This document shows positions 11,201-19,068 of a stretch of DNA of 64,000 nt, piece after piece. The stretch covers positions 10,413 through 74,412 of the forward strand of contig CAKPGU010000010.1 of the NCBI GenBank assembly GCA_934155265.1, written 5' to 3'. The first letter of the stretch is position 1. The number at the start of each line of letters is the position of its first letter. Under the pieces are notes generated by a model, which saw nothing but the letters and a program-made list of their open reading frames with translations, was not told where the DNA came from and searched no databases. The translations under genes were made by a program, and so were the position numbers. Source of the stretch: an uncultured Clostridia bacterium. Its GTDB lineage: Bacteria > Bacillota > Clostridia > TANB77 > CAG-508.

Positions 11201-11790
11201 GAAGTGTAAATGTAGATTCAATAGAAGAATATAAAAATCTAAAAGATAGATATGATTTTATGTGTGAACAAAGATTAGATTTAGAAGATACTATGGCGAA
11301 ATTAAGAAAAGTAATACAAGAAATGACAGAAACAATGAAAAAACAATTCAAAGAAAAATTTGAAGTTATTAATAAAAACTTTGGAGAAGTATTTAAAGAA
11401 TTATTTGGTGGAGGTATGGCTGAAGTAACATTAACAGATGAGGAAAATATTTTAGAATGTGGAATTGATATAACTGTTCAACCACCAGGAAAGAAACTTC
11501 AAAATATGACATTATTATCAGGAGGAGAGAAAGCATTTACAGCTATAGCATTATTATTTGCAATATTAAAAATTAATCCTGCACCATTCTGTGTACTTGA
11601 TGAAATTGAAGCTGCTCTTGATGATGTTAATGTTTATAGATATGCGGAATATTTAAAAAAGTTTGCTAAAGAGACTCAATTTTTGATTATTACTCATAGA
11701 AAGGGTACTATGGAAGTTGCTGATACTGTTTATGGTGTTACGATGGAGGAAAAGGGAATTTCTAAATTACTTTCTATGAAATTAAAATAG
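8245..11790 (+). CDS. smc: Chromosome partition protein SMC
   Basis: ATPase of the bacterial condensin complex (with ScpA/ScpB) that organises and segregates the chromosome. Walker A GPNGSGKSN is at residues 31-39. Long coiled coils (about 170-500 and 680-1010) flank the hinge (about 510-670, with GAITGGS near its end). The C-terminal head has LLSGGEKA and Walker B PFCVLDEIEAALDD. Length is about 1180 residues, normal for SMC. An upstream GTG at 8236 is in frame, but the ATG at 8245 follows AAAGGTGAG and gives the usual MYLKRLEMQGFKSF start. ftsY and scpAB are not adjacent. Confidence 0.96.
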   Translation: MYLKRLEMQGFKSFADKTILEFMPGITSVIGPNGSGKSNISDAIRWILGEQSMKSLRGTKTQDIIFAGTQNRKSLGFAEASLIFDNTNGTLPIEYSEVTVTRKIYRSGETGYYINKVPCRLKDIVELFMDTGIGRDGYSIIGQGKIDEILSNKSEDRRHIFEEAAGIVKYRTRKEETEKKLEQTKLNLLRINDILTEIEGNLEPLQMQSDKAKKYLNLKEELKNIEVGLFIYNIEKYKQSLEELTKDEEIMNSTLNQEEGKLEKIKILKEELKDRIDEITTQIENMQNIGFESQKEIEKLNSNINVAEAKIASNTENMETYKKEITELEEKITNLKEEIEQKQNKKDNLKQNKEKFENELKTKEEELKKLTEKLSSKEIEIEKLKKQVEGNTDNKYELQSEISMQTANFENLEKRQKQLEQEISNNISELDRTRMKKEDIAKGFYEIENNRNKVLKSIEEIDNKKQEINNKIKEFDIQIANNTNEMRMKHSRYNFLVETEKEKEGYIKSVKSLLTDCEKIKELGKGMHGVLANIISVPTEYETAIEMCLGASLQNIVTDTEEDAKKLVEHLRKNNLGRASFLPISSVKGKKIENIKGKKIGIVGIAADLISCDKKYEQIILNLLGRTVIVDTMQNAINLAKENNYSFRIITIEGDIINPSGAITGGSVTKKTVNILGRSREIESLEKEIKRLKEKIEKLGKDKEQYESSSEDVIEEVQSLEKQLQEIDITYATEKQRVVSIDENIEQIQKRIEKLKNEKERAEENKNTIKIRKEENQKLIENINKQNEEDQKIIDEFSNANRDSQKYIDDLNFDITNLKISVSSFNESEVSIEEMTEMLNKEIDTHTKNAENKKVQIENANLENNKLKEEIENTKQEIEKVKSQVKNSGENIEKLKQERIEQNEKLSKKEDEQTEQFKTIEELKAQITKMEVKKTKTEEDITEVINKMWEEYELTPNNAGNYQKPENVALTQRKVNILRTDIRELGSVNVDSIEEYKNLKDRYDFMCEQRLDLEDTMAKLRKVIQEMTETMKKQFKEKFEVINKNFGEVFKELFGGGMAEVTLTDEENILECGIDITVQPPGKKLQNMTLLSGGEKAFTAIALLFAILKINPAPFCVLDEIEAALDDVNVYRYAEYLKKFAKETQFLIITHRKGTMEVADTVYGVTMEEKGISKLLSMKLK

Positions 11791-12043
11791 TTATTAGAAG
11801 TTACCAGTAGGGACACCCTTGATTGGTTAAAATCGTTACCAGAGGGGACACCCTTGTTACTAGTAGGGACACTCTTGTTACCAGTAGGGACACTCATTAA
11901 TGGTAAAACATAATATTTAAAATAGTTAATTAATAAATATAAATAAATACATATTAATTAAATTAACATTTTAATATGAGTTTTACCATTAATGAGTGTC
12001 CCTACTGGTAACAAGAGTGTCCCTACTGGTAACTTCTAATAAC
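11790..12043. repeat. Large inverted repeat built of TTACCAGTAGGGACACYC units
   Basis: This fills the space between two convergent stop codons. Four units lie on the left (11801, 11835, 11856, 11877) and two inverted units on the right (11980-12012 and 12013-12033). Arms 11856-11909 and 11980-12033 match over 54 bases with one mismatch; a further outer match joins 11790-11816 with 12017-12043. The 70-base centre is almost pure A/T. A related motif recurs at 59324-59386. It looks like a REP-type repeat cluster and could also serve as a two-way terminator. Confidence 0.85.
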
Positions 12044-12597
12044 TATTTATAAATTCTAAGCATTCCTACTAAAATCAAAATAATACTAGAAAATATAGAA
12101 AGAGCCTGTTCAGAAATATTAAGATATTTAACAATTTTTTGAGAAATAGAATTTCCACAATTAAGAAAAACAAGTTGAAAAGTAGCAATTAAAAAAGGTA
12201 AAATAATATCATTAAGTCCAATAATTCCTGAGCCAATACCTACACAAATAGAATCAATAGACAAAGCTAAACCAAGGAAAATAGACTCATGTGCATCAAT
12301 ATTATTTGAGTGGTCTATATCATAATTAGTAGGAGATGTATTTAATGATTTATAAATATTATAAATTCCTAATATAATCAAAAAAGATGAACCCAATATA
12401 GTTGATAATACAGGAGAAAATAATGCAGAAATATAATGCCCTAAAAATATAGAACCACAAGTAATGCAAAATGATATAGCAAAAAGAATAATATTACTAA
12501 TATTATTAATTTTTGTTTTCTTTAGTCCATAGCTAATACCAATTGTTAAAGAATCTATACTAACAGATAGTGCTAATAAAATACAATTAAATAACAT
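12043..12597 (-). CDS. ytaF: YtaF-like sporulation membrane protein (MntP-like fold), copy 1
   Basis: Polytopic inner-membrane protein of about 184 residues with six predicted helices in two related halves. Each half starts with a pattern like LALSVSIDSLTIGISYG (N-terminal) and LGLALSIDSICVGIGSGIIG (C-terminal), the acidic-in-membrane signature shared by YtaF and the MntP manganese exporter family. A hydrophilic loop contains DIDHSNNIDAHES, typical of YtaF. GGAGGT precedes the ATG. It lies 13 bases downstream of a close paralog and is cotranscribed with it. Whether it moves a cation or is structural is not known; the sporulation label is by family. Confidence 0.85.
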   Translation of the reverse strand: MLFNCILLALSVSIDSLTIGISYGLKKTKINNISNIILFAISFCITCGSIFLGHYISALFSPVLSTILGSSFLIILGIYNIYKSLNTSPTNYDIDHSNNIDAHESIFLGLALSIDSICVGIGSGIIGLNDIILPFLIATFQLVFLNCGNSISQKIVKYLNISEQALSIFSSIILILVGMLRIYK

Positions 12598-12610
12598 AAA
12601 GACCTCCTAA

Positions 12611-13162
12611 TTAAGATAATAGTCTAATTAGACCTATAAAAATTAATATTACTCCAGATATGTTTGAAAGGAGTTTGGGAGGTATAGTAAATCGACTTGT
12701 AATATTACTTGCAACAAGATTTCCACAATTAACGAAAAATGTGTGGAAAACAGCCATCAGAAAAGGCAAGAACAAGCTACCAATCCCAATCATTCCAGAG
12801 CCAAGACTAACACATGATGCGTCTATAGCAACAGCTAAGCCCAATACAAAAGCTTCTTTTGCATCAATATAATTAGAACCATCTGTATCAAAATTTGTAT
12901 TATTATCTTTTTCTTTTAAAATGTTATAAATTCCAAGAAATATTAAAAGTGAAGAACCAAGTAGTGCAGATATAACAGGGGAAAATAAAATAGATATATA
13001 ATGTCCAATAAATACAGATATTCCTGATAAACAAAATAGTGTAATAAAGATTATTAGATTTCCTAATTTAGACATCTTAGTCTTTTTTATTCCATATGTA
13101 ATTCCAAGAGCTAAAGCGTCTATACTAGCAGATAGTGCTAGCAAAATACATTTAATAAACAT
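12611..13162 (-). CDS. ytaF: YtaF-like sporulation membrane protein, copy 2 (tandem paralog)
   Basis: First gene of the minus-strand pair, 183 residues. It shares the layout of its neighbour: LALSASIDALALGITYGIKKTK at the start, the loop DTDGSNYIDAKEA, and LGLAVAIDASCVSLGSGMIG opening the second half. The two copies clearly arose by duplication but have diverged widely in the middle. AAAGGAGG precedes the ATG. Most genomes with this family carry one copy, so two may act as a heterodimer or be specialised. This is inference. Confidence 0.85.
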   Translation of the reverse strand: MFIKCILLALSASIDALALGITYGIKKTKMSKLGNLIIFITLFCLSGISVFIGHYISILFSPVISALLGSSLLIFLGIYNILKEKDNNTNFDTDGSNYIDAKEAFVLGLAVAIDASCVSLGSGMIGIGSLFLPFLMAVFHTFFVNCGNLVASNITSRFTIPPKLLSNISGVILIFIGLIRLLS

Positions 13163-13307
13163 ATTTAATCCTCCTTTAAATAAACAGCAAACTAAAATAA
13201 AAAAGTTATACTTTCATTGATATAATATGACTTTAAATTACAAAAAGACACAAAAAAAGCATCCACATAATAATTATTATTATATGAACACTTTAAATAA
13301 AAATATA

Positions 13308-13838
13308 TTACTTTATATGTCTTAATGCTTCAATTCTATCTTCAATACTTGGATGTGTAGACCACAAACTTGAAGAAGATTTTTTACCTCTAAAAGGATT
13401 TAAAATATACATATTTTCAGTTGCATTATTAGCAACATTTAATTCGTTAGGATCACCTGAAATTTTTTGCAGTGCAGAGATTAATCCATCAGGATTTCTT
13501 CCAGTTGCAAATGCATTTGGTTGTACATCTTCAATAATGTATAATTTTGGTGTGCATGGTAATCCTGATGATACAACTAAAGCATCTAAAATATTTACAA
13601 GTTTTAAATTTTCTTCTTTTGTAGCAGGTCTTGCCTTGCTTAAACTAAGTACGATTTTATCACTATAATAATATGAACCCCAAGTTGAAGCGATAGAGAA
13701 AATTAAAGCAATAACAATTGATATTGTTCCTAAATCTAATGCCATACATATATAATAAACAATTAAAGATATAAAAATTAAAAATAGCAAAACTATTATC
13801 CATGATTTAATTTTATTTCTTTTAATATCTTCAAACAT
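13308..13838 (-). pseudogene. htpX: HtpX-like M48 membrane protease lacking the catalytic core (in-frame internal deletion)
   Basis: Residues 1-116 match the N-terminal part of HtpX: two membrane helices, then RPATKEENLKLVNILDALVVSSGLP and QPNAFATGRNP. The next residues, DGLISALQKISGD and the end THPSIEDRIEALR, belong to the far C-terminal part. The stretch between, which in HtpX holds the zinc motif HELSH, the third zinc ligand and two more membrane helices, is absent. The product is 176 residues against about 290. The frame is preserved across the junction (around 13485-13497). It cannot be a zinc protease; it could be a pseudogene, a dominant regulator, or an assembly collapse. It follows lemA, the usual htpX neighbour. 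Confidence 0.85.
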
Positions 13839-13858
13839 AAAATCACTTCCTGTTATAT

Positions 13859-13901
13859 AAAAAACGGTTCATTTTATTGTATAGAACAAAAAAGAACCGA
13901 A
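13859..13901 (-). terminator. Minus-strand hairpin terminator between lemA and the htpX remnant
   Basis: Read on the minus strand, CGGTTC pairs with GAACCG at 13865-13899 and is followed by six T. It would end lemA transcripts before the htpX remnant. Confidence 0.6.
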
Positions 13902-13921
13902 CTTAATCATATATATTTGTG

Positions 13922-14473
13922 TTATTTATTAAAGTCAACTTTAACATTTTTTCTAGCTTCATCACTTTCAGCTGCAAATAAATCTCTTTTTTGGAAATTA
14001 AACATACCTGCAACAAGATTTGATGGGAAAAGCTCTAATTTTGTGTTATACATTGTAACACTATCATTGTAAAATTGTCTTGAAAAAGAAATTTTATTTT
14101 CTGTGTTACGTAGTTCCTCAGATAACTCTGAAAAGTTTTGGTTTGCTTTTAATTCAGGATAATTTTCTGAAACTGCCATAATAGTTTTTAAAGAACCAGA
14201 AAGTTCTCCATCTAATTTTGCTTTTTCTTCAACTGTTGTAGAATTTGCCCATGAAGTTCTTAATGCTGTAATTTTTTCAAATGTCTCTGATTCGTGTGCC
14301 ATATATCCTTTGACAGTTTCAACAAAATTAGGAATTAAATCAAATCTTCTTTGTAATTGTACATCAATTTGACTCCATGCATTATCTACTTTTTGTCTAG
14401 ATCTTATTAATCCATTATAAATTGATATGATCCAAAAAATTAATATAACAATTATTATTAATGCTATCCACAT
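13922..14473 (-). CDS. lemA: LemA family protein, copy 1
   Basis: Single N-terminal membrane helix (MWIALIIIVILIFWIISIYNG) followed by a helical LemA domain with the family pattern RQKVDNAWSQIDVQLQRRFDLIPNFVETVKGYMAHE and, near the end, YNTKLELFPSNLVAGMFNF. An ATG at 14497 is in frame, but AAGGAGG lies seven bases before the ATG at 14473, so the shorter start is preferred. LemA and HtpX are neighbours in many bacteria; here the partner is deleted internally. The molecular function of LemA is not established. Confidence 0.92.
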   Translation of the reverse strand: MWIALIIIVILIFWIISIYNGLIRSRQKVDNAWSQIDVQLQRRFDLIPNFVETVKGYMAHESETFEKITALRTSWANSTTVEEKAKLDGELSGSLKTIMAVSENYPELKANQNFSELSEELRNTENKISFSRQFYNDSVTMYNTKLELFPSNLVAGMFNFQKRDLFAAESDEARKNVKVDFNK

Positions 14474-14715
14474 AGAAATACCTCCTTTGCATTTCATTTA
14501 CAATATATATATTAACATATTGAATGTTTTTTTACAATACCTCTAAAAATTTAAATTTTTTATTATAAAATGTTGCAAAAAAAAATTTTTTTTGATAATA
14601 TAATATTAGATTATATTTTATTTTAATAAATATTACAAAAGTAGACCAAAAAATTACTTAAAAATTATTATTGTAATGTATTAAGTATAGAAAGATACAA
14701 AAGGGGGATAATTAA

Positions 14716-16344
14716 ATGAAAAAGAAAATTATATCAATGTGTATATTGATAGTACTTATAATACCTATGTTGAGCTTATACAGTGAGGTACTTGCTTTTA
14801 GTGGAGAAATTGACCCACATGGTTATATTAGATTACCAGCTATGATAAATATAAAAGATAATATAGGAACAGGCACAATTAGTCTTTCTTCAAGTGCAAG
14901 TGGCTATTCAATTTCATATCAAAAAGTAGATATTACACAAGAAACAATGAATAGTATAATTACTAAAAACGAGGATATAAATAAATATGTAGAGAAAACT
15001 AACAAAGAAATAAGCAACAAAGAAACAAATATAAATGAGCTAAAAATCAAATATGAACAAGTAAATGCTAGTGAAACAGCAACACAAGAGGAAAAAACAA
15101 CTGCAAAAAATAATTATGATACTGCAGTAAATGAATACAATAATTATGTTGACAATGCAAATAAAGAAGTACAAAAACAAAAAGTTGATATGTATGCGAT
15201 AGTACCTAATTATACTGATTCTTGGCAAGCTACTACAAATACACAAAATAATGTAAAATTAGATTTTTCAGGGTATTCTGGGACAATAAACTTTGTGCTA
15301 TGGGCTAAAATTGATAATGGAACAAATGCTTATTATAATTTTAAAGTTTATTCAAGTGAATTAAAACAACAAGAGAATAACTCAACAACAAGTGGAGATT
15401 TTACTGATTTTTCTAATGCAAAATATGAATTAATAAAAGATGAAATATCAAGCTCAATAGTAGAAATTAGTGGTGTTACAGTAAAAAATGATTCAATGTA
15501 TTATGCATATATATCTTCTACAGCAGATAAACCAGACTTAACAAAAATTAGTGATAAGGAATTAAGAAGTATTAACTATGATGAAAAAGATGGAAAATTA
15601 AAAACATATAATGTTTCAGATGCAGTAGAACTTAATCAAGAATTATATTTAAATATAATAGAAAAAAAAGTAAAAAACAATTCTCAAGAAATAATAGTAA
15701 GTGGAATTAAATTAGATAGATTTGCAGAAGGAAAATATAGTAACGGATTTTATAAAACATTTATGACAAATAAAAGTACTCAAATAGTAACAACTTTTTC
15801 ACATGCAGATACTAATGACAGAAAAATGCAAATTAAAGTTGGAAAAATAACAGATAAAGCTATTTTAAATAAAATAAAAAATCAAGATTCATCTGGATTT
15901 GCAGATTTATTGAATTATGCAAAATCAAATTCAGCAATATATGATGAGACACAAGATGCAGATAAAAATTATCCGTTTATAGCATATGGAGGGGCAACTT
16001 TAGGAAGTGGTGAAATGATAAATTTATCAGGATTAGAAAATGATGCATACTACTTTTTGTATGTAAAAACAGATGATGAAAATGGAAAATATATTTCAAA
16101 TGAGGCTGTAACATTAGCACAAGCTGATGTATATGATAATGGATGGGCAATGTTCTTTTATGGCTCTGATGATTTTAAATGGGCAGATTTTGGAAATGTA
16201 TCAAATGGAGGAGATAATACAATAGCACCAACAGTGATACCAAAGGCAGGATTAGAAAAAATATTATTTGTTGGAACTGGAATAATGATTATAGCGATAG
16301 GTATTATAACTTATAAAAAATACAATAAATATCAAGGAATATAA
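14716..16344 (+). CDS. Secreted, probably cell-wall-anchored protein with a sortase-like C-terminal signal
   Basis: No domain is recognised. The N-terminus is a signal peptide (MKKKIISMCILIVLIIPMLSLY, cleavage probably after VLAFS). A lysine/glutamate-rich coiled coil spans about residues 85-155, followed by beta-rich sequence. The C-terminus has the order expected of a sortase substrate: PTVIPKAG, a hydrophobic span (about 517-535), then KKYNKY. The pentapeptide departs from LPXTG (IPKAG), so sorting is inferred. A sortase gene lies 9 kb downstream. AAGGGGG precedes the ATG and a strong terminator follows, so the gene stands alone. Confidence 0.7.
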   Translation: MKKKIISMCILIVLIIPMLSLYSEVLAFSGEIDPHGYIRLPAMINIKDNIGTGTISLSSSASGYSISYQKVDITQETMNSIITKNEDINKYVEKTNKEISNKETNINELKIKYEQVNASETATQEEKTTAKNNYDTAVNEYNNYVDNANKEVQKQKVDMYAIVPNYTDSWQATTNTQNNVKLDFSGYSGTINFVLWAKIDNGTNAYYNFKVYSSELKQQENNSTTSGDFTDFSNAKYELIKDEISSSIVEISGVTVKNDSMYYAYISSTADKPDLTKISDKELRSINYDEKDGKLKTYNVSDAVELNQELYLNIIEKKVKNNSQEIIVSGIKLDRFAEGKYSNGFYKTFMTNKSTQIVTTFSHADTNDRKMQIKVGKITDKAILNKIKNQDSSGFADLLNYAKSNSAIYDETQDADKNYPFIAYGGATLGSGEMINLSGLENDAYYFLYVKTDDENGKYISNEAVTLAQADVYDNGWAMFFYGSDDFKWADFGNVSNGGDNTIAPTVIPKAGLEKILFVGTGIMIIAIGIITYKKYNKYQGI

Positions 16345-16353
16345 AATAAAAAG

Positions 16354-16391
16354 ATTCATAAAAATTAAAAAAATTTTTATGAATTTTTTTT
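16354..16391 (+). terminator. Terminator after the surface protein gene
   Basis: ATTCATAAAAATT pairs with AATTTTTATGAAT across a short A-rich loop and is followed by a T tract. Confidence 0.85.
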
Positions 16392-16466
16392 GTACAAGCA
16401 ACATATAATATATAAGACCAAGATTTACCAACACTTACGGAAACTGGAAACACAAAAATTTAAAAT

Positions 16467-16495
16467 TTGACAAAAGAATATAAATTGTGTATAAT
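16467..16495 (+). promoter_or_regulatory. Sigma-A promoter of the 3D-domain gene
   Basis: TTGACA, 17-base spacer, TATAAT; the gene's AGGAGG and ATG follow within 30 bases. Confidence 0.85.
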
Positions 16496-16520
16496 AAGGA
16501 TGTCGTCAAAAGGAGGAAAA

Positions 16521-17471
16521 ATGGTTTTTATGTATAAAAAAGATGGAGCATCTATATCGATTGTGAAGATCATTGGAATAAGTTTAATACTTATATTGAT
16601 ATTAGGAGTAGGTGTAATGGCTACGGAAATAGACATTAGAAGTGTTGAAATAACAATGGCTAATGGATATAAAATGACAGTTGTAACAACAAAAACAAAT
16701 GTAGAAGAAATTTTAGAAGATAATAATATTGTTATAGAAGATGATGAAAGAGTAACACCAAGTTTAGATGATGAAATCACAGAAAGCAACAAAATTACAA
16801 TTACAAATAAATCAGAGCAAGAAGTACAAATAGCAAAAATATCAGAAAGTGGAGTTCAAACATCATTAGACGAAATATTAAAAAGTTATTCACCAATAAT
16901 TGAAAAAATAGTAGTAGAACAAGAAACAATACCATATGAAACAATCACAAAAGATGCATCACAAGGTTCAACAGATACAAAAAATAAAGTTATCCAACAA
17001 GGTGAAGATGGAATAAAAGAAATAACATATAAAGTAAAATATCAAAATGAAGAAGAAATAGAAAAAGTAAAATTATCAGAAACAGTAGTAAAAGAACCTG
17101 TAAATAAAATTGTTCAAGTGCAAAGAAATATAACATCAAGATCTGGTAGCACAGTGGCAAACACAAATACACAAGCAAAAGGAACTGGAGAAACAAAAAT
17201 ATTTAAAGTAACAGCATATTGTTCATGTGCAAAATGCTGTGGAAAAGCAACAGGAAGAACAGCTGCAGGAACAAAAGCAACAGCAGGGCATACAGTTGCA
17301 GCATCAGGACAATTTGCTTTTGGAACAAAATTGATTATCAATGGTCAACAATATACTGTTGAAGATAGAGGTGGAGCTATACAAGGAAATAGAATAGATA
17401 TTTATATGAATTCACATGCTGAAGCAGTTGCATGGGGAGTAAGATATTTACCAGTACAGGTAGCTCAATAA
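16521..17471 (+). CDS. YabE-like cell-wall protein: DUF348-G5-3D domains
   Basis: Membrane-anchored or secreted wall-remodelling protein. After one hydrophobic helix (residues 13-33) come a ubiquitin-like DUF348 module (VEITMANGYKMTVVTTKTNVEEILEDNNI), a G5-type segment (VVEQETIPYETITKD to TYKVKYQNEEE), a Ser/Thr-rich linker, and the C-terminal 3D domain with VTAYCSCAKCCG and the catalytic-type aspartates in VEDRGGAIQGNRIDIYM. The 3D fold is that of lytic transglycosylase MltA and of Rpf/YabE proteins. An in-frame TTG at 16467 lies on the promoter -35; the ATG at 16521 after AGGAGG is used. A terminator follows. Confidence 0.9.
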   Translation: MVFMYKKDGASISIVKIIGISLILILILGVGVMATEIDIRSVEITMANGYKMTVVTTKTNVEEILEDNNIVIEDDERVTPSLDDEITESNKITITNKSEQEVQIAKISESGVQTSLDEILKSYSPIIEKIVVEQETIPYETITKDASQGSTDTKNKVIQQGEDGIKEITYKVKYQNEEEIEKVKLSETVVKEPVNKIVQVQRNITSRSGSTVANTNTQAKGTGETKIFKVTAYCSCAKCCGKATGRTAAGTKATAGHTVAASGQFAFGTKLIINGQQYTVEDRGGAIQGNRIDIYMNSHAEAVAWGVRYLPVQVAQ

Positions 17472-17476
17472 AATAA

Positions 17477-17514
17477 AAAGCTAAGGAAAATTTAATTATA
17501 ACCTTAGCTTTTTT
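17477..17514 (+). terminator. Terminator after the 3D-domain gene
   Basis: AAAGCTAAGG pairs with CCTTAGCTTT over a 15-base A/T loop, followed by T residues. Confidence 0.85.
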
Positions 17515-17578
17515 CTATTATAGAAATACATTAAAAAAGAAAATTACTATTAACTAAGCAAAATATTAAACAAAGAAC

Positions 17579-17608
17579 TTGACATAAATATGCAATGAAG
17601 TGTATAAT
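17579..17608 (+). promoter_or_regulatory. Promoter with nearby inverted repeat upstream of the PLC-like gene
   Basis: TTGACA, 18-base spacer, TATAAT. Downstream in the leader, TACACTG and CAGTGTA (17632-17651) form an inverted repeat that could be an operator or a small hairpin just before the ribosome binding site. Confidence 0.75.
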
Positions 17609-17674
17609 ATCAAATGTACAAAATTAACAATTACACTGATGTAACAGTGTACGACAAAAGAAAGGGGAATAATT

Positions 17675-18352
17675 ATGCCTGGTTATTATATTCATCTTGC
17701 AGCTTGTAGAGAACATTCTCTGGAGAATCGGAGTTTTGTTCTTGGTGTAGAGGCACCTGACATTTTAAAAAAACATGTAAAAGTATATGGTGGAATTGAT
17801 GCAGCTCGTGCTAAGTACGATGAACTTCGTACTAATGAAATGCCAGAGTACAGTGAATTACAACCACGTATCCAACAGAAGGAAAAAGCAAACAGCAATG
17901 ATGGACTTCACTATGGTCTTAGCAGTCAGCCTGATGTCAAGGCTTGTTGGTATGGTCTATCTAATGAACAGAAGGTGAATCCATTTTACAGGGGATATGT
18001 ATGGCATCTTCTGACAGATGCAATTATATATAGACGTCTGAATATTGAGACTAAATTCGTGAAAGTTCTGAAAGAAAATCAAGATTATCAGGATATTGAA
18101 GCATTCTGGAAAGGTGAAATTAAGAAACTGCATATAGATTGGAACAAGATTAATGTACTTGTTCGTGATACTTATCCTGAGGTTTCATTAACGGATGAAA
18201 TCAAAGAACTTGGGGTGGTACAGTTTATTACTGACGGAGAATTAGTCTATGTAGATTGGCCTCTGATTAAAGAGACTATTGACTATCTGCGAACCTTTGA
18301 TCCTCTTAATGATAATATGGAGAGTATTATCGAAAATGTATTGAATAGCTAG
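17675..18352 (+). CDS. Zinc-dependent phospholipase C-like protein of atypical composition
   Basis: A soluble 225-residue protein opening MPGYYIHLAA and containing GYVWHLLTDAIIYRR near residue 110, patterns that resemble PF00882 zinc-dependent phospholipase C-type proteins, in which such histidines and the Asp bind metal. The match is by eye and moderate. There is no signal peptide, so it would be cytoplasmic. Base use differs from the neighbours: CTG, CGT, CGG and GGC codons, rare elsewhere in the window, are common here. With its own promoter and terminator it looks like a single transferred gene cassette. Confidence 0.55.
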   Translation: MPGYYIHLAACREHSLENRSFVLGVEAPDILKKHVKVYGGIDAARAKYDELRTNEMPEYSELQPRIQQKEKANSNDGLHYGLSSQPDVKACWYGLSNEQKVNPFYRGYVWHLLTDAIIYRRLNIETKFVKVLKENQDYQDIEAFWKGEIKKLHIDWNKINVLVRDTYPEVSLTDEIKELGVVQFITDGELVYVDWPLIKETIDYLRTFDPLNDNMESIIENVLNS

Positions 18353-18369
18353 TTTATAAAAGACTTTCG

Positions 18370-18402
18370 ATCCAGTAGTTACACTGTAACTACTGGATTT
18401 TC
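18370..18402 (+). terminator. Terminator of the PLC-like gene
   Basis: ATCCAGTAGTTAC pairs perfectly with GTAACTACTGGAT over a 3-base loop, followed by TTTTC. Confidence 0.88.
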
Positions 18403-18412
18403 TTCATTAATA

Positions 18413-18458
18413 AAAAAATAGATAGAAAATTTTTGAAATTTTCTATCTATTTTTTTAT
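18413..18458. terminator. Bidirectional terminator at the end of the second lemA
   Basis: AATAGATAGAAAATT pairs with AATTTTCTATCTATT. An A run lies on the left and a T run on the right, so it can end transcripts from both sides. Confidence 0.8.
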
Positions 18459-19042
18459 CTATTTTCATATTTTTTCTTTATATAATCTGCTGAAGGTGAA
18501 ACAGGTCTTTCTTTTTTACCTTCAGTAACTTTAAACAATTCATAAGGTGTATTAAAACCACATATATTGGCTATTATACTAGTTGGAAAAGCTGTAAGAG
18601 AAGTATTATATGAAGTAGCATTATTATTGTATTGACGTCTTGCAGCTGCTAAATTTTCTTCACTTTTAATAGTCTCATTTGCAGTCATAACTCCTATAGT
18701 TTCTATAGACTTTAATTCAGGATATGCTTCTGTTTTCATTAGTGGACTTGCCATAAATGCTGAAATTTGGTTTTCCGCATTTACTTTTTCATTGATTCCG
18801 CCATTTTTTGCATTTATTATTCCAGTTCTTAAAGCTGAAATTTCTTCATATGTTTTTTCTTCATGATCATAAGCTGTTAATGTTTGTTCAAGTAAAGCAC
18901 TTATTTTATCAAATCTTTCTTCTAAATATACATCAATATTTGAGAAAGATTTTTCTACTCTATTTTTAGATGCATTTAAGTTGTTATACATTAAAATTAT
19001 TAAAACAACTATGACAACTAAAATTATTAATACAGTTGACAT
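18455..19042 (-). CDS. lemA: LemA family protein, copy 2
   Basis: N-terminal membrane helix (STVLIILVVIVVLIILMYNN) and a LemA helical domain: ASKNRVEKSFSNIDVYLEERFDKISALLEQTLTAYDHEEKTYEEISALR, ending AFPTSIIANICGFN. 195 residues. GGGAGG precedes the ATG. It lies 26 bases downstream of a DUF3137-like gene; LemA with DUF3137 is a recurring gene pair in Firmicutes. It differs strongly from the copy at 13922, so this is an old paralog, not a recent duplication. The C-terminus has an extra basic tail (SPSADYIKKKYENR). Confidence 0.9.
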   Translation of the reverse strand: MSTVLIILVVIVVLIILMYNNLNASKNRVEKSFSNIDVYLEERFDKISALLEQTLTAYDHEEKTYEEISALRTGIINAKNGGINEKVNAENQISAFMASPLMKTEAYPELKSIETIGVMTANETIKSEENLAAARRQYNNNATSYNTSLTAFPTSIIANICGFNTPYELFKVTEGKKERPVSPSADYIKKKYENR

Positions 19043-19068
19043 TTTTAATTCCTCCCTTAAATACTTTA

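Noticed and set aside
11801..12033. CRISPR-like array of TTACCAGTAGGGACAC units
   Set aside because: The units are irregularly spaced, occur in both orientations and have no uniform spacers; they form an inverted repeat, and no cas genes are nearby.
12660..12872. A 70-residue plus-strand frame inside the second ytaF gene
   Set aside because: Antisense to a clear membrane-protein gene, without a start signal.
14474..14715. Possible small gene or riboswitch between lemA and the surface protein gene
   Set aside because: The 240 bases are homopolymer-rich A/T DNA with no credible start, stem or conserved motif beyond the two divergent promoters expected there.
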